Below are positions 8,940 through 16,797 of a DNA stretch of 64,000 nt, in pieces. Both the position numbers and the translations under genes were made by a program. Origin of the DNA: Winogradskyella schleiferi (lineage in GTDB: Bacteria > Bacteroidota > Bacteroidia > Flavobacteriales > Flavobacteriaceae); assembly GCF_013394655.1 (NCBI RefSeq), contig NZ_CP053351.1, positions 4,496,974 through 4,560,973 on the forward strand, read 5' to 3'. How positions within the stretch are numbered: position 1 is the first letter of the stretch; every line of letters begins with the position of its first letter. The notes under the pieces are model-generated. The model saw only the letters and a program-made list of their open reading frames with translations. It searched no databases and was not told the origin of the DNA.

Positions 8940-10775
8940 TTACTGATAGCCTTCGGCTTGTAACGTAAACAATTCGGAATACAAATCTTGGTTTTTTATA
9001 AGTTCTTGATGCGTACCAATTTCTAAAACTTTCCCATGTTCTAAGACTAAAATTCTATCAGCTTGGCGAACCGTACTAAATCTGTGCGAAATAATAATAC
9101 TTGTTTTACCTTCTGTTAAGCCAATAAACCGACCAAATACTTCACTTTCGGCACGTGCATCCAGTGCTGATGTGGGTTCATCCAGTATCATTACTTCGGC
9201 ATTTTTCATATAGGCTCTTGCCAAAGCCACTTTTTGCCATTGACCGCCTGATAATTCTTGGCCGTTAGAAAACCGTTTTCCCAGTTGCTGATTATAACCG
9301 TGTTTCAATTCAGATATAACATCATTGGCTAAACTTAGTTCCGCGGCATTTTCAATTTTAGCTTGGTTCTCTAATTCCTCTATGTTTCCAATGGCAATAT
9401 TTTCCTTTACCGTAAATTCATATTTAAAGAAATCTTGAAAAATAACGCCAAAGAATTCTTGATACTCAGCGATATTAAAACGGTTAATGTTGATGCCATC
9501 TAATAATATTTCGCCTGAAGTAGGTTCGTAAAATCGTAATAACAATTTAATTAAAGTGGTTTTTCCGGCGCCATTCTGACCGACGAAAGCTAATTTTTCC
9601 CCTGCTTTAAGATGGAATGTAATGCCCTTTAAAATTTCAACTTCGGAATTCGGATAAGCAAATCGAACGTCTTTAAATTCAAAACCTTTTATAATTTTTT
9701 TCGGTAGCGGAACATCTTCCTTGACTTTTGAAATAATTGAAATATCAATAAAGTCGAAATAATCATTTAAATACAGCGCACTTTCTGAAATACGTGTGAA
9801 TTTTGAAAAGAAATCCTGAAGGTTTCGCATTAAGCGATTAAATGAACCCGATAAAAAGGTCAATTCCCCAAGTGTAATGGCACCTGAAAGCACATGGTAA
9901 ATAATAAACACATAAGCGCCATAATAACTGAAAGAGCCTAAAACATTAAATAAAAACCCTAAAGCCGAACGCTTAATGGAAAGGGATTTGTTGAGTTGGT
10001 AATATTCTTCAGATAAGTTTTTAAAACGGTCCACTACAAAATCAGTTAAGCCAAAAAGCTTGATTTCTTTTGCAGTATTATCGTTTGCTCCTATAAAGCG
10101 CAAATAATCCAATTCACGTCGTTCAGAGGTCCAGCTTCGTGCTAAAGAATATTGGCGTTGACTAAAACGGACTTCATTTATAAATGATGGAATAATACTT
10201 AATACTAAAAGAATAATTAGATACGGTTCAAAATAAATTAAACCAGCAACAAGCGTAGCAATGGAAATAGTACTCTGGGCTTGCCCTAGTACATTAGACA
10301 TGAGTCCAACTCGACCAGTCGTTTGGGTTCTTGCGCGTTCTAGTTTATCGTAAAATTCAGAATCCTCTAATAAACTAATATTAATCTGATTGGTTTTTTT
10401 GATAATAGTGACCGAAGTGGCAATATTATATTCGTCGCCAAGTAAACCATCTGTTAAAGAAATAGCTCTGCTAATTAAATCGGAAAGTACAATTAAGCCA
10501 AACTCGTAGGCCACATAAGTCCAAAGGGTATAATAATCAGGATTATCCAATGAGATTTGTAGAATGATTTCATCGATAATCAATTTTCCTACCCATAAAA
10601 TGATTACAGGAAGCACTGCGCCAATTAGTCTGCAAAAAGCGGATAATAAAAAGAGGCTTTTGTTAACGTTCCAGATTTCTTTAAAGAATCTAGGAATATA
10701 AACTAAGGCATTAAAGGACGATTTTAAATTTGTTTTTTTGCCGTCCTTTAGGGAAGTGGGTTGGCGTCTTGGCAT
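8940..10775 (-). CDS. ABC transporter, fused permease/ATP-binding (exporter type)
   Basis: 611 residues: an N-terminal six-helix exporter-type membrane domain (about 35-320) and a C-terminal nucleotide-binding domain. Walker A is GQNGAGKTT, the signature is LSGGQWQKVALARA, Walker B is VMILDEPTSALD and the switch is IISHR. This is a half-transporter that would act as a dimer in the inner membrane. The substrate cannot be read from sequence; the family includes lipid, peptide and drug exporters. It is in line with the SUF genes but separated by 306 bp, so cotranscription is uncertain. Confidence 0.92.
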   Translation of the reverse strand: MPRRQPTSLKDGKKTNLKSSFNALVYIPRFFKEIWNVNKSLFLLSAFCRLIGAVLPVIILWVGKLIIDEIILQISLDNPDYYTLWTYVAYEFGLIVLSDLISRAISLTDGLLGDEYNIATSVTIIKKTNQINISLLEDSEFYDKLERARTQTTGRVGLMSNVLGQAQSTISIATLVAGLIYFEPYLIILLVLSIIPSFINEVRFSQRQYSLARSWTSERRELDYLRFIGANDNTAKEIKLFGLTDFVVDRFKNLSEEYYQLNKSLSIKRSALGFLFNVLGSFSYYGAYVFIIYHVLSGAITLGELTFLSGSFNRLMRNLQDFFSKFTRISESALYLNDYFDFIDISIISKVKEDVPLPKKIIKGFEFKDVRFAYPNSEVEILKGITFHLKAGEKLAFVGQNGAGKTTLIKLLLRFYEPTSGEILLDGININRFNIAEYQEFFGVIFQDFFKYEFTVKENIAIGNIEELENQAKIENAAELSLANDVISELKHGYNQQLGKRFSNGQELSGGQWQKVALARAYMKNAEVMILDEPTSALDARAESEVFGRFIGLTEGKTSIIISHRFSTVRQADRILVLEHGKVLEIGTHQELIKNQDLYSELFTLQAEGYQ

Positions 10776-11081
10776 TTATTTTTTTAATAAACTAAGTCCG
10801 ATTCATACTAAATTATGATTAACTGAATTACTACGTTAATCTAATTGTTTTGTATCCTGAAAGGTCTTTTTTAGACCTTGTTGGTGTTGTAACTGAACAA
10901 AAACATACCTACAAAGTCCCGATAGCTATCGGGATTAAATCCTTGCAGGATTATTACGCTTCGCCAATAATCACAGAATTAATAATCTGACTTAAGTCTC
11001 TAGTTTTAGAGCTAGTAAGAGATTGAAAATTAATACAAGTTTTTAGAGTTCACGCAAGCACTGCATACTGCCAACTTATTC
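10776..11081. other. 306-bp intergenic region with hairpins
   Basis: Gap between the DUF59 gene and the ABC exporter (both minus). It holds a hairpin with arms AAGGTCT / AGACCTT (10861-10879) and the palindrome CCCGATAGCTATCGGG at 10918-10933. No coding potential was recognised. Confidence 0.5.
10918..10933. repeat. Perfect 16-bp palindrome CCCGATAGCTATCGGG
   Basis: Self-complementary over all 16 bases. A diverged relative (TTCCGATA-AC-TATCGGAA) is at 30792-30809, also intergenic, which suggests a dispersed extragenic repeat. Confidence 0.6.
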
Positions 11082-11408
11082 TTATAGCATACCAAGCTCC
11101 AACTTGGCTTCTTCGCTCATTAAATCTTGCGACCAAGGTGGATCGAATGTAATTTCTACTTCAGCATCTTTAACTTCGTTGATGGATTTTACTTTTTCCT
11201 CAACCTCTAAAGGCAAGGTTTCTGCCACAGGACAGTTTGGTGTTGTTAAAGTCATTAAGATTTTTACTTCGAAATCCTCGTTTACAAAAACATCGTAGAT
11301 TAACCCTAATTCGTAGATATCTACAGGAATTTCAGGATCGTATATGGTTTTTATGACTCTTAGGATTTTTTCTCCCAGTACTGCGGTGTCTATAGTGGTA
11401 TCGCTCAT
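11082..11408 (-). CDS. DUF59/MIP18-family SUF-associated Fe-S assembly protein
   Basis: 108 residues spanning a DUF59 domain: IYDPEIPVDIYELGLIYDV, then LMTLTTPNCPVAETLP with the conserved Cys, then VEITFDPPWSQDLMSEEAK. This is the SUF-linked (SufT/PaaD-like) family that helps mature Fe-S proteins in the cytoplasm. It lies downstream of sufE in the usual Flavobacteriia order, which supports the call. Confidence 0.9.
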   Translation of the reverse strand: MSDTTIDTAVLGEKILRVIKTIYDPEIPVDIYELGLIYDVFVNEDFEVKILMTLTTPNCPVAETLPLEVEEKVKSINEVKDAEVEITFDPPWSQDLMSEEAKLELGML

Positions 11409-11500
11409 CGTAAAATTTATTTTTTAGTTCCCATGTAAATGGGAATCTGTTTAGTTGTTAGTCGTTTAGTTGTCGCCTTAACAATGAATGACTATACAAT

Positions 11501-11923
11501 TTAACTCAATTGTGTTTGGTACGCAATAGCGTACATTTTTAGTTGTTTTATCATACTCACTAAGCCATTGGCTCTAGTTGGTGATAAATGTTCTTTTAAT
11601 CCTATTTTGTCAATAAAATCGGTATTCGCATCAAGAATGTCCTTTGGATGTTGATTTGAAAACACGCGAATCAATATAGCTATAATACCTTTGGTAATTA
11701 TGGCATCGCTATCTGCCGTAAAGTTTACCTTATCGTCTTGCATATTGGCATGAACCCAAACTTTACTTTGGCAACCTTTAATGATATTATCTTCAGTTTT
11801 ATATTTTTCGTCTATTAGAGGTAAGTCTTTCCCTAAATCTATCATATACTGGTAGCGTTCCTCCCAATCTTCGAACATGGAAAACTCATCAATAATTTCG
11901 TTTTGTACTTCTTCAATGGTCAT
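11501..11923 (-). CDS. sufE: SufE, sulfur acceptor/activator of SufS
   Basis: 140 residues covering the full SufE fold. SufE takes persulfide sulfur from the SufS cysteine desulfurase and passes it to SufBCD. The acceptor Cys is seen in IIKGCQSKVW (about 51), and SPTRANGLVSMI is typical of the C-terminal helix region. It is separated from sufS by a META-domain lipoprotein gene and has its own -7 box, so it may be transcribed independently as well. Confidence 0.95.
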   Translation of the reverse strand: MTIEEVQNEIIDEFSMFEDWEERYQYMIDLGKDLPLIDEKYKTEDNIIKGCQSKVWVHANMQDDKVNFTADSDAIITKGIIAILIRVFSNQHPKDILDANTDFIDKIGLKEHLSPTRANGLVSMIKQLKMYAIAYQTQLS

Positions 11924-11940
11924 AGTCTCAATCTTTTGTG

Positions 11941-11948
11941 CAAAATTA
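11941..11948 (-). promoter_or_regulatory. Putative -7 box upstream of sufE
   Basis: Minus strand TAATTTTG (TAnnTTTG), 17 nt before the sufE ATG at 11923 and just after the stop of the META-domain gene. Confidence 0.4.
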
Positions 11949-11956
11949 CAAAATCG

Positions 11957-12778
11957 CTATTGTTTTAACGTGTTTTCTTTAATTGATAACACTTTATTAA
12001 CTAAAGCTTCGATGGCTTCTGGTGGATTGCCATGGTCAAAAGCAGGTGTCATATATTCCACATCGCCAACTATTATAGCTAAAGTGGCAAGAGCTGCGCC
12101 ATCATATTGATGTTTTTTTGAAGGTGGCGTTAAATTTTGAATGGATTCTACATCGATAGCTTCAATCAATGCATTTACAGCGTCCCAATCGTTGGCTTCC
12201 ATTTGATATTTATCAATAGTCTTAAGACTACTATCTTCGGAAATCATTAATTGTGTTTTGGAAACCATTATAAAATCAAAAGAGGCTCTTGAGACGGTCT
12301 GGTATTTCACAGCTGTATTATCTGTATAGTTTACAATTGAACTTTTTTCAGAGGCGACAGCGGTTTCTGTTCCACTTATTATAATGTCATCTTCTGCCGA
12401 AAAAAATATAGTATCACCACGCTTTGAAAATGTATCTACCGCTCTCAGAGATTCTAAAAACTGATTTTCAAATTTCAAGATATCATTTGAGCAGAATTTT
12501 TTTGAAGCAGCCAAATTACTGAACGCTACCTTATTGTTTTCCAGGGTATAACTACCGAAGAAACTATTACAACCTGCAAAACCTGTGACCTTATTTGATG
12601 TGTCGTCAAAAGAAATAGTGATTTTGTTAGAAAGCACATCTTCCTTTTTTAGTTGGTTTATTTGATACGTTCCTGAAAGTTTTTCTTGTATTGTTTCTTT
12701 AAGTTCAATGGCTCTTTTAGACGAATCACAAGAGTTTGCTGTCGCTAAAAGCATAAAAAAAGGAAGTAAAATTTTCAT
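11957..12778 (-). CDS. META-domain (HslJ-like) lipoprotein
   Basis: 273 residues with a lipoprotein signal (MKILLPFFMLLATANSC, Cys 17). Residues about 35-130 form a META/HslJ-like domain: GTYQINQL, ITISFDDTSNKVTGFAGCNSF, then FLESLRAVDTFSKRGDTIFF. The C-terminal half has the short pattern NALIEAIDVESIQNLTPPSKK, typical of a second Bacteroidota periplasmic domain. Function unknown; HslJ homologues are linked to envelope stress. It lies between sufS and sufE, 44 bp after sufS, so it is probably cotranscribed with the SUF genes. Confidence 0.82.
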   Translation of the reverse strand: MKILLPFFMLLATANSCDSSKRAIELKETIQEKLSGTYQINQLKKEDVLSNKITISFDDTSNKVTGFAGCNSFFGSYTLENNKVAFSNLAASKKFCSNDILKFENQFLESLRAVDTFSKRGDTIFFSAEDDIIISGTETAVASEKSSIVNYTDNTAVKYQTVSRASFDFIMVSKTQLMISEDSSLKTIDKYQMEANDWDAVNALIEAIDVESIQNLTPPSKKHQYDGAALATLAIIVGDVEYMTPAFDHGNPPEAIEALVNKVLSIKENTLKQ

Positions 12779-12822
12779 CTGTAAAGAGTTTAATGCTTTA
12801 AGTTACACTTTTAATGCCAAAG

Positions 12823-14037
12823 TTAAGACAACATCATTATCGCTTTTTTTAAGGCCATAATAAAAGCATCAATTTCTACCTTAGTATTATAAAACATAAA
12901 AGAAGCTCTTATGGTTCCTGGGATTTTATAAAAATCCATAATAGGTTGGGCACAATGATGACCTGTACGCACGGCAATTCCCATTTTATCCAAAATTGTG
13001 CCGATATCGTAAGGATGGATATTACCTACGTTAAATGAAATCACGGATGTTTTTTCTTTGGCAGTTCCATAAATTTTTAAGCCTTCAATTTTGAGTAGTT
13101 CTGCAGTGCCATAATCTAAAAGCTCATGTTCATATTTAGCAATATTGTCAAAGCCAATAGTATTCATATAATCTAAAGCCGCTCCAAATGCAATGCCTCC
13201 GCAGATGTTTGGTGTTCCAGCTTCGAATTTATGCGGTAAACCTGCATAGGTGGTCTTTTCAAATGAAACTTCCGCAATCATTTCGCCTCCTCCTTGGTAT
13301 GGCGGTAATTTATTTAACCATTCCTCTTTTCCATAGAGCATACCAACACCAGTAGGACCACATATTTTATGAGCCGAACAAACATAAAAATCAACATCCA
13401 AAGCTTGAACATCTGGTTTTATATGCGGACAAGATTGCGCGCCATCTACTAAAACGGCTGCTCCGACTTTATGCGCCTTTTCTATGATGTATTCAATAGG
13501 GTTGATTGTGCCTAATGCATTTGAAATATGATTTACAAATACCAACTTGGTGTTTTCATTCAGTAATTCGTCATATTCTGAAAGTATCAGTTCACCATTT
13601 TGATTCATAGGAATCACTTTCAGGGTTGCGCCTGTACGTTCACAGAGCATTTGCCAAGGCACAATATTACTATGGTGCTCTAAAGCCGATACCATAATTT
13701 CATCGCCTTTTTTCAAAATTGAAGAAAATCCGTTAGCCACTAAATTGATGCCATGCGTTGTGCCAGAAGTGAAAATAATCTCATAGCTATGTTTGGCATT
13801 GAAATGCGTTTGGATTTTTAATCGCGCTTGCTCATAAGCATCAGTCGCTTCCTGACTTAAACTATGGACGCCTCTGTGAATATTGGCGTTGTAATTACTG
13901 TAATAATCGACAATAACGTCAATGACCTGTTGAGGTGTTTGAGACGTTGCAGCATTATCGAAATAAATGAGTGGTTTCCCGTTAACTTCACGTTGAAGTA
14001 TTGGGAAGTCTTTTCTTATTTTCTGTACATCAAACAT
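12823..14037 (-). CDS. sufS: SufS cysteine desulfurase
   Basis: 404 residues from the ATG at 14037 (MFDVQKIRKDFP). A second in-frame ATG at 14052 (MELELMFDV) lies exactly 5 nt after a TATCTTTG box and could be the true, leaderless start. This is a group II PLP-dependent desulfurase that mobilises cysteine sulfur for Fe-S clusters. Visible are the PLP lysine in SAHKICGPTGVG (about 224) and the active-site loop RTGHHCAQP with catalytic Cys (about 362). In this genome sufS is split from sufD by the plus-strand PadR module at 14165-16761, so it uses its own promoter. Confidence 0.95.
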   Translation of the reverse strand: MFDVQKIRKDFPILQREVNGKPLIYFDNAATSQTPQQVIDVIVDYYSNYNANIHRGVHSLSQEATDAYEQARLKIQTHFNAKHSYEIIFTSGTTHGINLVANGFSSILKKGDEIMVSALEHHSNIVPWQMLCERTGATLKVIPMNQNGELILSEYDELLNENTKLVFVNHISNALGTINPIEYIIEKAHKVGAAVLVDGAQSCPHIKPDVQALDVDFYVCSAHKICGPTGVGMLYGKEEWLNKLPPYQGGGEMIAEVSFEKTTYAGLPHKFEAGTPNICGGIAFGAALDYMNTIGFDNIAKYEHELLDYGTAELLKIEGLKIYGTAKEKTSVISFNVGNIHPYDIGTILDKMGIAVRTGHHCAQPIMDFYKIPGTIRASFMFYNTKVEIDAFIMALKKAIMMLS

Positions 14038-14057
14038 AAGTTCTAATTCCATAAACA

Positions 14058-14065
14058 CAAAGATA
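14058..14065 (-). promoter_or_regulatory. Putative -7 box of sufS
   Basis: Minus strand TATCTTTG, then 5 nt (TGTTT), then the ATG at 14052. It places the transcription start at the first of two possible start codons. Confidence 0.5.
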
Positions 14066-14134
14066 CAAAGCATTGCTATGAAAGTAAAACTTATAACAAG
14101 GGTTTAATAATAACATTTTTTACATTTAATTAGG

Positions 14135-14155
14135 ATACATTTATATAAAATGTAT
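14135..14155. promoter_or_regulatory. Palindromic PadR-type operator ATACATTT-N5-AAATGTAT
   Basis: Perfect 8-bp inverted arms (14135-14142 and 14148-14155) with a 5-nt spacer. The right arm overlaps the -7 box TATATTTG at 14153-14160. PadR regulators typically bind ATGT/ACAT-containing dyads, so this is a likely autoregulatory site for the PadR gene starting at 14165. Confidence 0.65.
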
Positions 14156-14160
14156 ATTTG
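14153..14160 (+). promoter_or_regulatory. -7 box of the PadR module
   Basis: TATATTTG (TAnnTTTG) followed by 4 nt and the ATG at 14165. It overlaps the palindromic operator. Confidence 0.5.
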
Positions 14161-14164
14161 TACT

Positions 14165-14497
14165 ATGTATAGCAAAGAATTAACAAAAGGAACGTTGCAA
14201 CCAATCATTCTAGCGCTTATAAATACTAAGGGTAGAATGTATGGTTACGAGATTACGCAAGACGTTAAAAGAATGACTTCGGGAAAAATTGATATTTCAG
14301 AAGGTGCATTATATCCCATTCTACACAAGCTTGAAGCAAAAAAGGTGTTGGAAACCGAAAAGGTTTTTATTGGGAAGCGTGTTAGAAAATATTATAAAGT
14401 CACCAAAGAAGGGAAGAAAATGGTCGAGACGGTTACTGAAGAAATTAATGATTTTATTGAGACCTTGAGTTTAATTTTTAATCCTAAACCCATATAA
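14165..14497 (+). CDS. PadR-family transcriptional regulator
   Basis: 110 residues from ATG 14165 (MYSKELTKGTLQPIILALI). An upstream ATG at 14150 lies inside the operator/promoter and is rejected. PadR winged-helix signature: the GRMYGYEITQDVKRMT helices, then ISEGALYPILHKLEAKKVLETE (recognition helix) and the RKYYKVTKEGKKMVE wing. The family represses neighbouring membrane or stress genes and itself. It begins a four-gene plus-strand unit: a HAAS-like membrane protein follows after 2 bp, then a small membrane protein and a serine hydrolase. Confidence 0.93.
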   Translation: MYSKELTKGTLQPIILALINTKGRMYGYEITQDVKRMTSGKIDISEGALYPILHKLEAKKVLETEKVFIGKRVRKYYKVTKEGKKMVETVTEEINDFIETLSLIFNPKPI

Positions 14498-14499
14498 AT

Positions 14500-14928
14500 A
14501 TGGAATTGTCAGAAAAACATATCGCTTTTATAGAGAACAGTTTAGCGTTATATGGTGTTGAAAATAAAGACTTAAAAGAGGACTTGGTCGATCATATCTG
14601 TACCTATATTGAAAACCAGGATGCCGATGATTTTAACATGTTATATCAACAAGCTCTTCAGAAATTCGGTGGTTATACAAGTTTTCAGAATCTACAATTG
14701 GAGACTCATCATCAAAAACTTGCCAAACAAATTATTACGGTTAATAAGTTGAAGTTTTCAGCTGGTTTTATAGTTATTCTGCTTTTGGTTATGAGTTTGG
14801 TATTTCAAATGATGCAATGGCCTTATGCAAATGCCTGGATACTTGGTGCAATTTTAATTTCGGTTTTAATCATTCTTCCTGCTCACTTTTATGCGAACTA
14901 TAAAAAATCGATTCACAACTATTCTTAA
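14500..14928 (+). CDS. HAAS-like membrane protein partnered with PadR
   Basis: 142 residues. The N-terminal helical part (about 1-75) resembles the HAAS/DUF1700-type domain that accompanies PadR regulators: MELSEKHIAFIENSLALYGV, LKEDLVDHICTYIE, ALQKFGGY. Two transmembrane helices follow (about 88-108 and 112-132), with the motif QWPYANAW at the start of the second. It starts 2 bp after the PadR stop and is surely cotranscribed. Possible role: membrane sensor/partner of the regulator (inference). Confidence 0.75.
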   Translation: MELSEKHIAFIENSLALYGVENKDLKEDLVDHICTYIENQDADDFNMLYQQALQKFGGYTSFQNLQLETHHQKLAKQIITVNKLKFSAGFIVILLLVMSLVFQMMQWPYANAWILGAILISVLIILPAHFYANYKKSIHNYS

Positions 14929-14938
14929 ATCATTTATT

Positions 14939-15118
14939 ATGAGGAAATCATTTTATATTCTCGGATTTATGACGTTTTTTATTCTCGGAATAGGCGCCAT
15001 GTTTGAATTTTTAACGTGGCCTTATAGAGGTGTCATTGTTTTTATTGGGTTTCTGTTTCTCAATTTCGGACTTATTCCTACGTACTTCTACCAAAAATAT
15101 AAGCAATGTCAATCTTAA
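14939..15118 (+). CDS. Small two-helix membrane protein
   Basis: 59 residues from ATG 14939; an in-frame ATG at 14891 would overlap the previous gene by 38 bp and is less likely. Almost all of it is two transmembrane helices with a TWPYRG turn and an IPTYFYQKYK tail. This matches the second half of the preceding protein (QWPYAN, LPAHFYANYKK), so it is a truncated paralogue of that membrane hairpin. It overlaps the next gene by 13 bp. Function unknown. Confidence 0.65.
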   Translation: MRKSFYILGFMTFFILGIGAMFEFLTWPYRGVIVFIGFLFLNFGLIPTYFYQKYKQCQS

Positions 15119-16761
15119 GGCAAAGCTGCCTTTTGGTTTGCTTTTTCATCTGCTGGTTCACAACAGCTCAAGAAAAAATAGTTCAAAGGATTGATGCCTT
15201 ATTAGAAATTTATGATACCAACGATACGCCTGGATTAAGCGTAAAAGTTATCCATCAAGGAAAATCTATTTATGCTAAAGGTTTTGGACTTTCAAATTTA
15301 GATTACACTATTAAAAATTCGGATTCCACGATTTTTGATATAGCATCTCTAGCAAAACAATTTACGGCCTCAGTAATTTGGGCATTGTCAAAAGAGGGTA
15401 AAATTAGTTTAGACGATGACATCAGACTCTATTTGCCTGAATTTCCGGAGTACGAGGAGCAAGTAAAGATCAAACATTTACTAAATCATACTAGCGGAAT
15501 TCGAAATTATCATACATTGATGTATTTGGCTGGTTTTAATTATGATACGTCGTATTACGACAATAGCACGGTTTTAGGTTTAGCGGTTAGACAAAAATCT
15601 TTAAACCACTTACCTGGTGAAAAAGTAAGCTATTCCAATACCAATTATAATTTGTTAACAATTATTGTGGAACGTATTGTAGAACAAAATCTTAACACTT
15701 ATCTCAAGCGCAAAATTTTGGATCCGTTAGAAATGCATAGCACATTTGTAAGAGTTGAGCACGGCAATCCAATTAAAAATAAAGCTGTTGGCTATCAAAA
15801 ACAGAAAGACATCTTCAAGTATAATACAAAGGACCAGTTGAGTTATGGCGCAGGTAGCATGGGTTCTTCTACTAACGACATGGCTATTTGGATGCGCATG
15901 TTGAATGAGCAGAATGAAAAATTTAAATCATTGGCTCAATTTTTAAAAGAAATTGAAGTATTATCGTCTGGCGAAAAGGCAAAATATGCAAGAGGATTAA
16001 TGATAGATGACTACAAAGGTTTTACAGTTGCAAATCATAGCGGTTTTGGTTTTGGCGGACGCTCACAGTTAATTACAATTACCGAAAAACAAATAGGTAT
16101 CATTGTTTTAACCAATTTACAGTCGATTGATGCACCAAGAATTGGTTATCAGATTTTAGACATCCTGTTATCTACTTATGAAATGACTTCAGAAGAAAAT
16201 GTAGATATCAAACCATTTAACAAGCAAGATTTTAAGGGATTTATTGGTGAATACAAAGAAATTAACAGTGATATGACGATGAGGCTATTCGTTGAAAATG
16301 ACACTTTAAAATCTATGGGTTCTATGGGAAGACTAGCTTCGGCTTTAGTACAGTATGATCAGAATAAGTTTCATAGAGTACAAAGTGAACAAGTGAAATA
16401 TGATTTTTCGCCATCAGCAACTCATGATATGGTTATTTCTTTTGGCGGCACTCCATTTTACTTTGAGCGTGCAAATTTTATTGACGCAGATTCAGTAGTA
16501 CTCAATGCGTTTGAAGGTTCTTTTTCTTCAGAAGAATTAGATGTCAATTATCATTTTTTTGTTGAAAACGAGACGCTTAAATTATCGTACAAAGGGAATG
16601 ACAACGTCATCTTAAAGCCTGTTCAGTTAAATCAATTCGGAAATAATGATAGAACGCTTTATCACTTTATCAAAGATAAAAGTAATTCTGTTACCGGAAT
16701 GCTTTTATCCTGTGATGGTACTGTGAAAGAAATTGTATTTAAAAAAGAAAAGGATCGCTAA
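15106..16761 (+). CDS. Serine hydrolase (class C beta-lactamase/PBP-like fold)
   Basis: 551 residues with a signal peptide (cleavage near FTTAQ). Beta-lactamase-like domain (about 25-350): the SxxK nucleophile is SLAK (about 81), the Tyr motif is YSN (about 175), and HTSGI is conserved. The C-terminal 200 residues are beta-rich accessory domains (GEYKEINSDM...). Likely a periplasmic or exported esterase/peptidase; substrate unknown. It is the last gene of the PadR module (13-bp overlap with the gene before), which suggests its level is what PadR controls. Confidence 0.88.
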   Translation: MSILRQSCLLVCFFICWFTTAQEKIVQRIDALLEIYDTNDTPGLSVKVIHQGKSIYAKGFGLSNLDYTIKNSDSTIFDIASLAKQFTASVIWALSKEGKISLDDDIRLYLPEFPEYEEQVKIKHLLNHTSGIRNYHTLMYLAGFNYDTSYYDNSTVLGLAVRQKSLNHLPGEKVSYSNTNYNLLTIIVERIVEQNLNTYLKRKILDPLEMHSTFVRVEHGNPIKNKAVGYQKQKDIFKYNTKDQLSYGAGSMGSSTNDMAIWMRMLNEQNEKFKSLAQFLKEIEVLSSGEKAKYARGLMIDDYKGFTVANHSGFGFGGRSQLITITEKQIGIIVLTNLQSIDAPRIGYQILDILLSTYEMTSEENVDIKPFNKQDFKGFIGEYKEINSDMTMRLFVENDTLKSMGSMGRLASALVQYDQNKFHRVQSEQVKYDFSPSATHDMVISFGGTPFYFERANFIDADSVVLNAFEGSFSSEELDVNYHFFVENETLKLSYKGNDNVILKPVQLNQFGNNDRTLYHFIKDKSNSVTGMLLSCDGTVKEIVFKKEKDR

Positions 16762-16774
16762 ATAGCAATCCTTT
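16749..16774. terminator. Hairpin terminator overlapping a stop codon
   Basis: Arms AAAGGATCGCT / AGCAATCCTTT (one mismatch) span the stop of the serine hydrolase gene. It lies between convergent genes (sufD ends at 16798 on the minus strand), flanked by A- and T-rich sequence. Confidence 0.6.
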
Positions 16775-16797
16775 CAAAATTTTATAATTGATAAATT

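Noticed and set aside
15106..15118. Frameshift between the small membrane protein and the serine hydrolase
   Set aside because: The 13-bp overlap is a normal operon overlap; the hydrolase has its own start and signal peptide.
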